DNA of 49,009 nt from an uncultured Opitutia bacterium (GTDB taxonomy: Bacteria > Verrucomicrobiota > Verrucomicrobiia > Opitutales > Opitutaceae). Position 1 is the first letter of the stretch. The number at the start of each line of letters is the position of its first letter. The position numbers and the translations under genes are program-made. The notes under the pieces were generated by a model that saw only the letters and a list, made by a program, of their open reading frames with translations, ran no database searches and had not been told where the DNA came from. Below, piece by piece: positions 27,562 to 36,088 of this stretch. The stretch covers positions 1-49,009 of the forward strand of contig CAIMFY010000071.1 of the NCBI GenBank assembly GCA_903840415.1. Direction: 5' to 3'.

Positions 27562-27722
27562 GGAGAAAACAGCAGGCGACGAGGGGTGGCGTTTCGCGGA
27601 CGCGCAACCTTCGCGCGCCGGCGGTTCAGACTCAACACCTACCACGCCGCGGCGCGCGCTTAATTTCCGCCAGACAGTCCGCTACGGTCATGCGGTGTGG
27701 CGCTGGCAGCGAGCGTCGCCGC

Positions 27723-29474
27723 TTACTTCGCCGGCACCGTGGCGGCGTCCAGCCGCGCTTTCAGTGAAGTGAAACGTTCGCGCTCGGCGGCATCCGCCGT
27801 AAAGAGAACGCCGAGCCGCACGTATTCTGCGCCCTCTGCCGGGAAGCCATTGTCTGCGAACAGCGCGGCAGTCTGATAGACGAGCGAGCTGTGCCGCGGG
27901 AACAGCCGCACACCCTCGTCGAGCACCGCGAGGTGGCCGCGCGTGGGCGGAACGGCGGAGCACGCCCATACTTTGGCGATCAGTTCGTAAACCTCCGGGA
28001 GCGGCGGCGCGGCTTCGCGCACCGCAAAGAGCGGCGTGAACACGCTCTTGACCTGATCGACACTGAGCCGGTCACCAGCACCTTCGGGTTTCGCAGCGGC
28101 TGCGGCGAGACGCAGCCGCGCGAGTTCGTAGCCGGCGCGCGGCCGCAGCGGGCCGAGCCGGGCAGCCGCCTCAAGAAATTCACGCGCCGCCGCATCGTCG
28201 CCCGCATCACATTCGCACAGCCCGAGCGCCGCGAGCAGCCGCGGATCGCGCCCATCGCGATCGTAGGCGCGGTGGAGCGTGCGGCGCGCCTGCTCGAGAT
28301 ATTTGTCTGTCAGCTCCGGGGTGTGAGCGCGAACGAAGCCGACCTCGAGCCGCTCCCAATCGCCTTTGATGCGCGCGATGTCGACCTCGCTTGCGTCGCG
28401 CAACTCGATCGGTGGCGGCACCAGCGGATGGGCCGGACGGAGGGTGACGGTCTTGCGGACGGCCGTCGGCAGGTAGGCGGCGAGTTGCACATCCGCCGCG
28501 GCGAAATCGACGCCGAAGCAGCGTTGAAAGGCCGCCGGCGTGACGCCCGTCGTGGCATGAACCACAAACTCGAAAAACGCCTCGCGCTGCGCGGGCGTCC
28601 GCCCATCCAGCGCCCACCGCAGAAACAACGTTCCTTGCGCGATCCAAAGTTTGCGGCGCGCCTCGTTTTCGGGGGTCGCCGCCGGCGGCCCGCTGGAGAA
28701 AAATTCGGCGAGCGGCAGCGGCGCCGTGGCGGTCTTCGGTTCGTGTTTCACCGCGTCGGTTTCTTCCTCCGAGATCCACGTGATCGGATGGATGGTGAGC
28801 GCTTTGCTTTCGTAGTCAGTGAGTTCGTAGAGCCGCAGCACGCCGCTCACAAACCACCATGGCAGCGCCGGCGTGCGGTTCAGGAGGAGGTAACTCACGT
28901 AGTCGCCCGTGAGCACGAGCCGATCGGCGTCGTAGCCGCCATCACGCACGATCGCGAAGACAGCCATCTCGTCGCGATCCCACAGACGGAGATTCGGTAA
29001 AAAACTGATGCGACGCGACGACGCCGAGGGTGCGCCGCGCAATCCAAACCGCCCCAGGTCCAGCGCGCCCAAATCGACCGGCGCCTGTTCCTTCGTCGCC
29101 CGCCGCATCATTGAGGCGATCACTTCCTGCGAGGCGGCGGGTTGCAGCGCCTCGTCGTAGAAAATGATCGCCTTGGGGGCGGCGAACGCGAGTTGGAGGC
29201 GTTCGGGCAGCAGCAGTTCGAGCAACCGATGCAACCGGTAGTGCGCCAGTGCGAGTTCGCGCGTCGTCCGATCGCGGCAGCGCGAGAGAATTTCGAAGCC
29301 AGGCATTTCGGTGTAACGCCACGGCGGACCCTTGCTCGCCTCTTCGACGATAAAGGGCGGAAGCGTGACGGCGTCGTTCGATTCGGCCGCATGGAGCCGG
29401 AGCGCCATCAGCGCGATCGAAAGTAAAGCGAAGAGCAAAAAACGTGAAAACACGGCGCGGGGAAAATTTACCAA
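27723..29474 (-). CDS. Large secreted protein of unknown function
   Basis: I do not recognise a defined enzyme family. The product has an N-terminal signal (SRFLLFALLSIALMALRLHA), then the stretch NDAVTLPPFIVEE. This resembles the LSPFxV-type segment found at the N-termini of many Opitutaceae envelope proteins. The central region has peptidase- or inhibitor-like alternating helices with no HExxH. The C-terminal third (about 420-560) is helical and Ala/Leu-rich with TPR-like spacing (EFLEAAARLGPLRPRAGYEL). Start is uncertain: TTG 29474 has AGTAGG upstream, GTG 29453 directly precedes the signal, and the frame is open to 29540. It is divergent from the next gene. Confidence 0.7.
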   Translation of the reverse strand: MVNFPRAVFSRFLLFALLSIALMALRLHAAESNDAVTLPPFIVEEASKGPPWRYTEMPGFEILSRCRDRTTRELALAHYRLHRLLELLLPERLQLAFAAPKAIIFYDEALQPAASQEVIASMMRRATKEQAPVDLGALDLGRFGLRGAPSASSRRISFLPNLRLWDRDEMAVFAIVRDGGYDADRLVLTGDYVSYLLLNRTPALPWWFVSGVLRLYELTDYESKALTIHPITWISEEETDAVKHEPKTATAPLPLAEFFSSGPPAATPENEARRKLWIAQGTLFLRWALDGRTPAQREAFFEFVVHATTGVTPAAFQRCFGVDFAAADVQLAAYLPTAVRKTVTLRPAHPLVPPPIELRDASEVDIARIKGDWERLEVGFVRAHTPELTDKYLEQARRTLHRAYDRDGRDPRLLAALGLCECDAGDDAAAREFLEAAARLGPLRPRAGYELARLRLAAAAAKPEGAGDRLSVDQVKSVFTPLFAVREAAPPLPEVYELIAKVWACSAVPPTRGHLAVLDEGVRLFPRHSSLVYQTAALFADNGFPAEGAEYVRLGVLFTADAAERERFTSLKARLDAATVPAK

Positions 29475-29591
29475 GCCATGCCTACTGCCGGGAAGACGCG
29501 GCGACGTCCAGCGAATCGTGGTCGCCGAGCGTAAATGCAATTGAATCCGTCCACCCGAGGGTATTGTTAGAGCCCCAACCCCGGGTGCCGC

Positions 29592-30521
29592 ATGAATGTT
29601 CGATCGCCTTACCTTACCGCCACGCTCGTCGTGCTCCTGATGGGTTCAGGCGTGTGGTTGTGGCGGCAGCACCAAGAATTGGAGGCATGGAAAGCCCGCG
29701 CGCAGTCGGCCGAAGTTGCATCCGCCCGCAACATCGCCGAACGAATGGCGCTGGAAAAAACCACCAGCGACTCTCGCGAACAGACGGCGGCGTTGGAAAA
29801 GAAACTGGACGAGGCCCACGCCGCGTTGATCGCGAAACCGTCCGCCGAGCCGGGTGTCGCGCCGTCGGCCGACGCCAAGATCTCCGTGGCCACCGTGAAG
29901 CAGTGGCTGGCCGACGCCAACGATCCCGCCGTGATTCGGCGCATGAGCACGCAGGCGCACAACCAAACGGTGCGGCGCTACGCGCCCTTGTTTACGCAGC
30001 TGAATTTGTCCGCGGAGCAAACCGATGCGTTCACCAAACTGCTCACCGACAAGCGGCAGACGCCGATGGATATCGTCGTGGCCAGCCTGCAAGCGGGCAC
30101 CGATCCCGCCGCGAATATGGATGGTTTTCGCAGCCAAGTCATCGAATCGCGCGCCGCGATCGAAAATCAAATCCAAGCCCTGCTCGGCGATCCGGCCTAC
30201 GCGCAATATCAGGCCTTCGATCAAAATGCCGCGCATGCCGGCGTGATCAACAATCTCCAAACCTCCCTGCTCGGCACCGCTGAGCCGCTGACGCCCGACC
30301 AGATTACCCGCCTGAATCAGGTGCTGCAGGCTACCGGGGCCACCCACGTGACCGATCCTGTGATTGCCGGCGCCCAGCAATTCCTGTCGCCCACCCAATT
30401 GCAGGCGCTGCAAGATCTGCGGGCCATTCAGCAGGCGAATTCTCTCAAGCGATCGCAGGCCGGACAGGCGCTGCCCACCATGCCGCCAGCGCCGGCGACG
30501 AAGAACGGGGGCCCGCCCTGA
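29592..30521 (+). CDS. Membrane-anchored helical protein, CpxP/Spy-like spacing
   Basis: The 309-residue protein has one N-terminal membrane helix (YLTATLVVLLMGSGVWLW) and then a coiled-coil stretch (about 28-78, rich in Ala, Glu, Lys). The rest is helical and exposed outside the cytoplasm. Three LTxxQ-like sites (LSAEQTDAF, LTPDQITRL, LSPTQLQAL) recall the Spy/CpxP/heavy-metal-resistor group, but overall similarity is not clear. No function can be assigned. It is divergently oriented from the preceding gene, with about 115 bases of shared upstream DNA, and converges on the Gfo/Idh gene with a hairpin between them. Confidence 0.75.
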   Translation: MNVRSPYLTATLVVLLMGSGVWLWRQHQELEAWKARAQSAEVASARNIAERMALEKTTSDSREQTAALEKKLDEAHAALIAKPSAEPGVAPSADAKISVATVKQWLADANDPAVIRRMSTQAHNQTVRRYAPLFTQLNLSAEQTDAFTKLLTDKRQTPMDIVVASLQAGTDPAANMDGFRSQVIESRAAIENQIQALLGDPAYAQYQAFDQNAAHAGVINNLQTSLLGTAEPLTPDQITRLNQVLQATGATHVTDPVIAGAQQFLSPTQLQALQDLRAIQQANSLKRSQAGQALPTMPPAPATKNGGPP

Positions 30522-30540
30522 GGGTCGCGCGGGGCGACCC
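30522..30540. terminator. Hairpin between convergent genes
   Basis: GGGTCGC (30522-30528) and GCGACCC (30534-30540) form a 7-bp perfect stem with a 5-base loop starting directly after the TGA of the anchored helical protein gene. There is no T-run on either side, so it is not a canonical intrinsic terminator. Its position between converging genes suggests a 3' end or stability hairpin. Confidence 0.45.
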
Positions 30541-30569
30541 ATCGAGGACGTTGGACCTGAGTCAGCGGT

Positions 30570-32078
30570 TCACGCCAACTGCGGCACCGTAAACGGGGCG
30601 CGGTAGGCCCGGGTGAGCATCGCGTTGGCCGCCGCGGCGTCGGCCCCGGTGAACCGCTCCGCCGCCGGATCGATCGTGAGGGGGGCGCCCAGCGTTGCCG
30701 GCGTCTTGCCGAAATCGACGTTGTTGGCGGCGAGATGCTCGACCATCCGGCCGTAGGCTTCCGCGAGCGGCGCGTTGCCTTTCACCTTTTCCTGCAACAC
30801 GCCGGGCGCGGCCGTCGCACCGAGTTGGTGCGAAAGATTACCGAGGTGGCAGAGCGCGCTCGACACGTGACCCTCCTGAATTGGACCGTAGAGATCGGCC
30901 AGCTTCCGGCTGCGGACGACATCGATGAAATTCTGCATGTGGCGATCGTGGCCCTTGAATTCCTTCACCACTTTGCCGGCCTTGTCGTAAGCCGTCGCCG
31001 TGAAGTAGGCCTTGGTGACGACATAGCCGCCCTCGCAGTCGACGACGTTGCCGACGCCGACGCCGCGATAGTTGTCCATCGACTTGGCGCCAGCCTCCGC
31101 CGCATCAGCCCCTCCGAGATCCGCCGGGATCGGCGCACCGGCGCCGGCTTTCGCGGGCAGGCCGCGCACTTCGAAAATCAGCGGTGCCGTCGCGTAATCG
31201 TGAATCACGACCTGCGTGTTGGCAGTCTGGCCGTCATCATCGTAACCGAGGCGCCCGCCGAGGCTGAGCGTGTGGCGGGGCAGGCCGGACTCGCCGAGGA
31301 ACCAGCGCGCGACGTCCATTTGGTGGATGCCCTGATTGCCGACGTCGCCGTTGCCATAAAGGTAAATCCAGTGCCAGTCGTAGTGCACGGGGCCGTTCTT
31401 CTTCGAGTTCCGGTGCGATTCGACGAGCGGCGCCGGTCCCGTCCACAAATCATAATTGATCGAGGCCGGGATGGGAGTGGGGCCGGAGGTCTTGCCGATG
31501 CTGTCGCGGCGCTTGTAGCAAAAGCCGCGTGACGCGGTGATCTTGCCGAGGTTGCCGGCCTGCACCCAGGCGACCGCCTCGCGCAGGCCTTCGCCGGAGC
31601 GGATTTGCGTGCCAGCTTGGATGACGCGGTTGTATTTCTTGGCGCCGGCCACGAGCTGGCGGCCTTCCCAGACATTGTGCGAAACGGGTTTCTCGACGTA
31701 GACATCCTTGCCGGCCTGCATCGCCCAGATGCCGGCCAACGAGTGCCAGTGGTTCGGCGTGGCGATCGTGACGGCGTCGATGTCGGGCGAGGCGAACAAT
31801 TCGCGCATATCGGTGAATTTTTTCACGTCGCCCCCGAGTTGGGCGGCGGCGCGATCGAGCACCTTCGAATCCGGATCGCAGAGGGCGACGATGCGGGCGC
31901 CCTTCACGGCCTTCAGGCTCGTGAGGTGATTTTTGCCGCGGCCGTTGAGGCCGAGGACGGCGACGCGGACATCGCCGTTGGCGCCAGCGACCTGCCCCCA
32001 AGACCGGGCGGAAAGTGCGGCGGCGGCGCCGAAGAGCGCGGTGTTGCGGATGAAGGTGCGGCGGGTGAGTTGATTCAT
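30570..32078 (-). CDS. Tat-exported Gfo/Idh/MocA family oxidoreductase
   Basis: The 502-residue protein begins with a twin-arginine signal (TRRTFIRNTALFGAAAALSA). A Rossmann domain follows (VRVAVLGLNGRGKNHLTSL, ALCDPDSKV, TIATPNHWH), with the family signature YVEKPVSHN whose Lys is catalytic. The C-terminal alpha/beta domain contains GNQGIHQMDVARW. These enzymes use tightly bound NAD(P) to oxidise, reduce or hydrolyse glycosides through keto intermediates. The DUF6807 gene ends 30 bases upstream and is probably co-transcribed, a pairing seen in sugar-degradation loci. The coding-strand leader is very C-rich (CCCCCGCCTCCTGCC before ATG), with no Shine-Dalgarno. The substrate is unknown. Confidence 0.92.
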   Translation of the reverse strand: MNQLTRRTFIRNTALFGAAAALSARSWGQVAGANGDVRVAVLGLNGRGKNHLTSLKAVKGARIVALCDPDSKVLDRAAAQLGGDVKKFTDMRELFASPDIDAVTIATPNHWHSLAGIWAMQAGKDVYVEKPVSHNVWEGRQLVAGAKKYNRVIQAGTQIRSGEGLREAVAWVQAGNLGKITASRGFCYKRRDSIGKTSGPTPIPASINYDLWTGPAPLVESHRNSKKNGPVHYDWHWIYLYGNGDVGNQGIHQMDVARWFLGESGLPRHTLSLGGRLGYDDDGQTANTQVVIHDYATAPLIFEVRGLPAKAGAGAPIPADLGGADAAEAGAKSMDNYRGVGVGNVVDCEGGYVVTKAYFTATAYDKAGKVVKEFKGHDRHMQNFIDVVRSRKLADLYGPIQEGHVSSALCHLGNLSHQLGATAAPGVLQEKVKGNAPLAEAYGRMVEHLAANNVDFGKTPATLGAPLTIDPAAERFTGADAAAANAMLTRAYRAPFTVPQLA

Positions 32079-32108
32079 GGCAGGAGGCGGGGGTTGGGGT
32101 TGAAGTGA

Positions 32109-33113
32109 TTATTTTCCGGCGGCGTAATCGGCGTAATGCGCGGCGACGTGCGCGGCGGTCTCGTCGCCGAGATGCAGGAAGAAACGGTAGCGCAACGTCA
32201 GGCTGCCGCCGGCGGGGATCGTGTAGTCGCCCTTGTGCGGATCTTTCGCGAACTCCTTTTCGTAGTCGTGCCAGCCGAAGGGATTCGCGCCGAACAGGCC
32301 GTAGTCGCGCGCCATCCACCACGTTGGGTGCCGGAGATTCTGGGGATGATCGAAGATGGCGATGCCGTAGGTCTTGTTGCCGCGCGCGGAGTGGTAGTCG
32401 CACCAATCGGCGCGCGTGCCCCACGCCTTCGCATCGCGGTCGCCGTTGGCGGTGACGATGTGGCCCTGACCACCGACTTCGGCGCCTTTTACTTTGTGCG
32501 GCATCGTCAACCACTGCGCGAGGCGCGTGGCCATCGTGCCATCCTTGTTGTCGCCCATCAGCAGCGGTGCCTCGGGCAGCGCGTGGAGCGTGATTTCAAA
32601 ATCGATGTAGCGGCCGTCCGCATCGGCTCGGAACCGCAGCGTGCGCTCGTCGGTGCAGATGAGTTTGTCATCGGGCGTGAGGAAGCGATCGCGCGTGCGG
32701 ATGACGCCGACTTCGCCGCTGGTGGTTTCCACCATCGCATCGAGGACGGTGTGGCCTTTGTCCTTCGGCGAACGGCCGACGTCGCCGGTGCCTTCGTTCC
32801 AAAAATCGACGCCGTTCATCATGCTGTGCGCGAACCAAAGCGAGCGGTGCCACGGGTGATCGGTGTCTTCGCCCGTATCCTTTTTCATCGGGAAATCGCG
32901 GGCGAGTTGGGTGCCGTCCGCCGCGAGGAGCGGATAGCAATAGGAGCGCGAAGCGCCGTCGCCAAACACGTAGTCGGTAAACGGCGCGCCCCCGATCTCG
33001 ACATGCACGCGGTCGGCGAGCTTCGTCAGTTTGACGGTGTCGGCGGCGCGCAGGGCGGCGCCCGGCAGCGCGAGGGAAACCAAAGCAAGAAGGGGAAGGA
33101 AGCGGGGTTTCAC
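32109..33113 (-). CDS. Secreted DUF6807 (PmoA-like) protein
   Basis: The 334-residue product has a signal peptide (KPRFLPLLALVSLALPGAALRA) and a beta-rich body matching the DUF6807/PmoA family. Its marks are HPWHRSLWFAHSMMNGVDFW, the central RTRDRFLTPDDKLICTDERT and the late AIFDHPQNLRHPTWWMARDY. The histidine-rich HPWHRS and HPxNxRHP motifs could form a metal or active site; this is inference. The family accompanies Gfo/Idh/MocA dehydrogenases in Verrucomicrobiota and Planctomycetota sugar loci, and its activity is not established to my knowledge. The start is uncertain: GTG 33113 gives a compact signal peptide, and TTG 33170 is the frame limit. A perfect palindrome lies 52 bases upstream. 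Confidence 0.85.
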   Translation of the reverse strand: MKPRFLPLLALVSLALPGAALRAADTVKLTKLADRVHVEIGGAPFTDYVFGDGASRSYCYPLLAADGTQLARDFPMKKDTGEDTDHPWHRSLWFAHSMMNGVDFWNEGTGDVGRSPKDKGHTVLDAMVETTSGEVGVIRTRDRFLTPDDKLICTDERTLRFRADADGRYIDFEITLHALPEAPLLMGDNKDGTMATRLAQWLTMPHKVKGAEVGGQGHIVTANGDRDAKAWGTRADWCDYHSARGNKTYGIAIFDHPQNLRHPTWWMARDYGLFGANPFGWHDYEKEFAKDPHKGDYTIPAGGSLTLRYRFFLHLGDETAAHVAAHYADYAAGK

Positions 33114-33164
33114 GCCCGCATGACGAAACGCCGGGGACAAAGATTCAAATGCAAATGCGCGCCG

Positions 33165-33178
33165 GCGCAAATTTGCGC
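33165..33178. promoter_or_regulatory. Perfect 14-bp palindrome upstream of DUF6807
   Basis: GCGCAAATTTGCGC reads identically on both strands. It lies between the stop of the exonuclease III gene and the start of the DUF6807-Gfo/Idh pair. A partly matching GCAAATGCGC lies just beside it (33151-33160). The shape suits a dimeric repressor site controlling the downstream pair. No regulator gene is adjacent. Confidence 0.4.
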
Positions 33179-33185
33179 GGCCGGT

Positions 33186-33944
33186 TCATTTCAGCTCCAA
33201 CCCCACCGGGCAATGGTCGCTGCCCATCACCTCGGGCGAAATCCATGCGCGTTTCAGCGCCGGCCGCAGGACCGCGCTCGCGACGAAATAGTCGACGCGC
33301 CATCCGATGTTCCGCGCCCGGCAATTCATCATCTGGCTCCACCACGTGTAGTGGCCCGGGCCTTTTTCGAATTCGCGAAAGGTGTCCACAAACCCCTGCG
33401 CGAGGAGCGCGGAAAAATTATTGCGCTCCTCGTCGGTGAAGCCCGCGTTGCGCCGGTTCGTCTTCGGATTCGTGAGGTCGAGTTCGGTGTGGGCGACGTT
33501 GAGGTCACCGCAAAATACCACCGGCTTTTTCTTTTCGAGTTGCTTCAGGAAGGCGAGAAACGCCGGGTCCCAAGCCTGAGTGCGGTAGTCGAGCCGCGTC
33601 AGCCCGCGCTGCGAATTCGGCTGATAGACGTTCACGAGATAAAACTCCGCAAACTCCGCCGTCATCACGCGCCCTTCGGTGTCGTGCGCCGCCACGCTGA
33701 TGTGGTTGTTCACGCGGAGCGGTTTCACCCGCGTGATGATCGCGGTGCCGCTGTAGCCTTTTTTGTCGGCGCTGTTCCAGAAGACCTCGTAGCCCTTCGG
33801 CCAGACGACGTGTTGCACGTCGCCCGGATGCGCCTTCGTCTCTTGGAGGCAAATCACGTCAGCCTTCACCGCCGCGAAATAATCCATCGCGCCCTTTTTC
33901 AACGCGGCGCGGAGACCGTTGACGTTCCAGGAGACGAGTTTCAT
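33186..33944 (-). CDS. xth: Exodeoxyribonuclease III
   Basis: This 252-residue enzyme belongs to the exonuclease III/AP endonuclease family, which cuts DNA 5' of abasic sites and trims 3' ends in base excision repair. The chain starts MKLVSWNVNGLRAALKKGAM and shows ICLQETK (metal-binding Glu), VYQPNSQRG, FCGDLNVAHTELDL (catalytic Asp and Asn), the RVDYF segment and the terminal GSDHCPVGLEL (catalytic His). All active-site residues are present and length is typical. The frame is open upstream to 34178, but homology starts at ATG 33944. It lies just downstream of a DUF1761 gene in the same direction. Confidence 0.96.
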   Translation of the reverse strand: MKLVSWNVNGLRAALKKGAMDYFAAVKADVICLQETKAHPGDVQHVVWPKGYEVFWNSADKKGYSGTAIITRVKPLRVNNHISVAAHDTEGRVMTAEFAEFYLVNVYQPNSQRGLTRLDYRTQAWDPAFLAFLKQLEKKKPVVFCGDLNVAHTELDLTNPKTNRRNAGFTDEERNNFSALLAQGFVDTFREFEKGPGHYTWWSQMMNCRARNIGWRVDYFVASAVLRPALKRAWISPEVMGSDHCPVGLELK

Positions 33945-33993
33945 GCGGGCGACTTCAGGCGCCGCCCGCACCCGGCGCAAACCGTTTCGCGCC

Positions 33994-34419
33994 TCACCGC
34001 CACACGCCGAGGATCGCGCCTTGCACAGCGAACAACGCGAGTTCGTGGCCGAGATTGATGATCTGGAGCTTGGCCGACTTTCGCTCAAAAACGCCACCGT
34101 TGAGGATCCGCGCCCCCGCCACGACGCATCCGATGAACAGGCCGAGCGCCGCGCCGTGTTTCCAGTTGTGCGAATCATGGGCCGCGATCAGTGCCGCGAG
34201 CCCAAACGTACTGATCACCGTGAAGGCGAAACCACCGGCCAAGCTGCCGGCCATTCCGCCTTGGGCCCGAATCGCCGCGACCATTTCCTCGGTGATTTTC
34301 ATCTCGGCCATCCAGGCTTTGCCGAACAGCACAGAATACCACAGCCAACCGAGCATGAAACCGGCAACAGCGGTTACGAACACCGCGAGATAATTCAGGT
34401 GAAGAATAACATCTCTCAT
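33994..34419 (-). CDS. DUF1761 family membrane protein
   Basis: The 141-residue protein has four predicted membrane helices: LAVFVTAVAGFMLGWLWYSV, GSLAGGFAFTVISTFGLAAL, HGAALGLFIGCVVAGARILN and a C-terminal ELALFAVQGAILGV. The N-terminal NYLAVFVTAVAGFMLGWLWYSVLFGKAWM is the DUF1761 signature, including the WYS and FGKxW elements. The family is inner-membrane and of unknown function. The conserved length argues for a complete gene. It sits 49 bases upstream of exonuclease III in the same direction, and nothing links the two functionally. Confidence 0.88.
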   Translation of the reverse strand: MRDVILHLNYLAVFVTAVAGFMLGWLWYSVLFGKAWMAEMKITEEMVAAIRAQGGMAGSLAGGFAFTVISTFGLAALIAAHDSHNWKHGAALGLFIGCVVAGARILNGGVFERKSAKLQIINLGHELALFAVQGAILGVWR

Positions 34420-34555
34420 GGGTTAATGGGATTGAACGAGACGGTCGCATCCTGCTCTCCCCGTCAAAAAAGCAAAGCCCGATGTTCGCCAGCAATCGGC
34501 GGGATGACACGCACTGACACGCCCCGCCGTTGCGTCACTCTTGCCTCTCTCAAAG

Positions 34556-34576
34556 CTCAACTCTCCACTCTCCACT
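34556..34576 (+). repeat. Three tandem pyrimidine-rich heptamers before a start codon
   Basis: CTCAACT, CTCCACT and CTCCACT follow one another and end 4 bases before the GTG of the PLP-enzyme gene. They occupy the place of a ribosome-binding site. Similar C/T-rich leaders precede many genes in this window. Confidence 0.5.
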
Positions 34577-34580
34577 CATC

Positions 34581-36083
34581 GTGTCCGCTTTCCCTCCCCT
34601 TCCTCTTGGCCAACGCATCCCAGCCAGCCCGCATGCCGTCTCGTGCAGCCTGCCCACGATGCGCGACGTCCGCGGCTACGAAGAAAAAGATCCGGCCGTC
34701 ACGCAGCATCTCACCTCGGCTTACCCGCGGTTCGTCGTGCATCCGTTCGCGCGCCAACTCGCCGCGCTGATCGCCGATAAACAAAACCTCGCCGACCAGA
34801 CGCTCTGGCTCACCTCGTCCGCCCACATGGCCGACGCACTCGCCGCGCTCCTCGGCGGCGCTGGTTCCGCCACACTCATCCACGATGGCACCGTGCACGG
34901 CGTGGCCCACCCCGTTTCAACCGACCTCGCGGCCCGCGCGAAAACCTTCCTCCAAAACATCGGCGGCTTCCTCTCCTCGCGCGAAGCCGAGGACGAACTC
35001 GTCCGCCGCGGCGCGCTCGCCTCCGCCTACCCCGAGGAAACCTTCGCCAGCGATGCCGCCGCCGAAATCCGCCGCCACCTCCGCCGCGCGATGCCCGCCG
35101 CCGGCGACGCCGATCTGCTGCTCGCTCCCTGCGGGATGAACGCCATCTACGCCGCCTTCCGCGCCATCGCCGATTTGCAGGCGGCGCGCGGCCGCACCGT
35201 CTGGGTGCAGCTCGGCTGGCTCTACCTCGACACCATCGCGATCCTCAAGAAATTCACCGCCACGCCCGGCGACTACGTTTATGTGCGCGACGTGTTTGAC
35301 CGCGTCGCGCTGGAAAAACTCTTCGCCACGATCGGCCCGCGCCTCGCCGGCGTCGTCGCCGAAGTCCCGACCAACCCGCTCATCCAGACGCCCGACGTCG
35401 CCGCCCTCGCCGCCCTCTGCCGCCAGCACGGCGCCCGCCTCGTCCTCGATCCGTCGGTGGTCTCGGTGTTCAACCTCGACCTCCTCGCGCACGCCGACGT
35501 CGTCACGTGCAGCCTCACGAAATACACCGCCAGCGAAGGAGATCTCACCGCCGGCCTCGCCGCGATCAATCCCGCCGGGCCCGATGCCGCCGAGTTGCGC
35601 GCCCGCATCGCCGCCGCGCTCGAGCCGGTTTATCCGCGCGATCTCGCCCGCCTCGCGTGGCAAATTGGCCACACTGATGAGGTGCTCGCACGCATCCATG
35701 AAAACCTGCCACGCGTCGTCGCCTTTCTCGTCGTGCAGCCGGCTGTCCACGAGGTCTTCTGGACGCTGCATCCCGACTCGCGCAACCACTACCTCGGCCT
35801 TACCACGAAACGCGGGGCGAACGGCGGCATGATTTCGTTTTCGCTGCGCACCCCGCTCGCCAAATTCTACGACCGACTCCGCCTGCCGAAAGGCCCGAGC
35901 TTCGGTATGAAGACCACGCTCATCTGCCCCTTCATGTATCTCGCCCACTATGATCTCGTGACGACCGATGCGGGCCGCGCCGAACTCTACGCCAGCGGCA
36001 TCGAGCCCGACTTGCTCCGGCTCTGCGTCGGCACCGAACCCGCCGAGGAAATCATCGCCGCGCTCGCCGAAGCGCTGGCATAA
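34581..36083 (+). CDS. PLP-dependent enzyme resembling fungal-type cystathionine gamma-synthase
   Basis: The 500-residue protein is a fold-type I PLP enzyme of the Cys/Met metabolism family. The PLP lysine is Lys314 in SLTKYTASEGD, and EVPTNPLIQTPD and RLVLDPSVVS are the usual cofactor-site segments. The N-terminus PLGQRIPASPHAVSCSLPT, followed by MRDVRGYEEKDP and YPRFVVHPF, resembles the long-form fungal enzyme (STR2/met-7 type). The short bacterial MetB lacks this extension. The likely role is joining O-acyl-homoserine to cysteine (transsulfuration). GTG 34581 is chosen because conserved sequence starts there. The preceding bases are three CTC(A/C)ACT heptamers with no Shine-Dalgarno. The DUF167 gene follows by 5 bases. 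Confidence 0.83.
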   Translation: MSAFPPLPLGQRIPASPHAVSCSLPTMRDVRGYEEKDPAVTQHLTSAYPRFVVHPFARQLAALIADKQNLADQTLWLTSSAHMADALAALLGGAGSATLIHDGTVHGVAHPVSTDLAARAKTFLQNIGGFLSSREAEDELVRRGALASAYPEETFASDAAAEIRRHLRRAMPAAGDADLLLAPCGMNAIYAAFRAIADLQAARGRTVWVQLGWLYLDTIAILKKFTATPGDYVYVRDVFDRVALEKLFATIGPRLAGVVAEVPTNPLIQTPDVAALAALCRQHGARLVLDPSVVSVFNLDLLAHADVVTCSLTKYTASEGDLTAGLAAINPAGPDAAELRARIAAALEPVYPRDLARLAWQIGHTDEVLARIHENLPRVVAFLVVQPAVHEVFWTLHPDSRNHYLGLTTKRGANGGMISFSLRTPLAKFYDRLRLPKGPSFGMKTTLICPFMYLAHYDLVTTDAGRAELYASGIEPDLLRLCVGTEPAEEIIAALAEALA

Positions 36084-36088
36084 TTTCA

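Noticed and set aside
32136-34058. 640-residue plus-strand ORF across DUF6807 and exonuclease III
   Set aside because: It spans two conserved genes on the other strand, with no signal, motif or plausible start.
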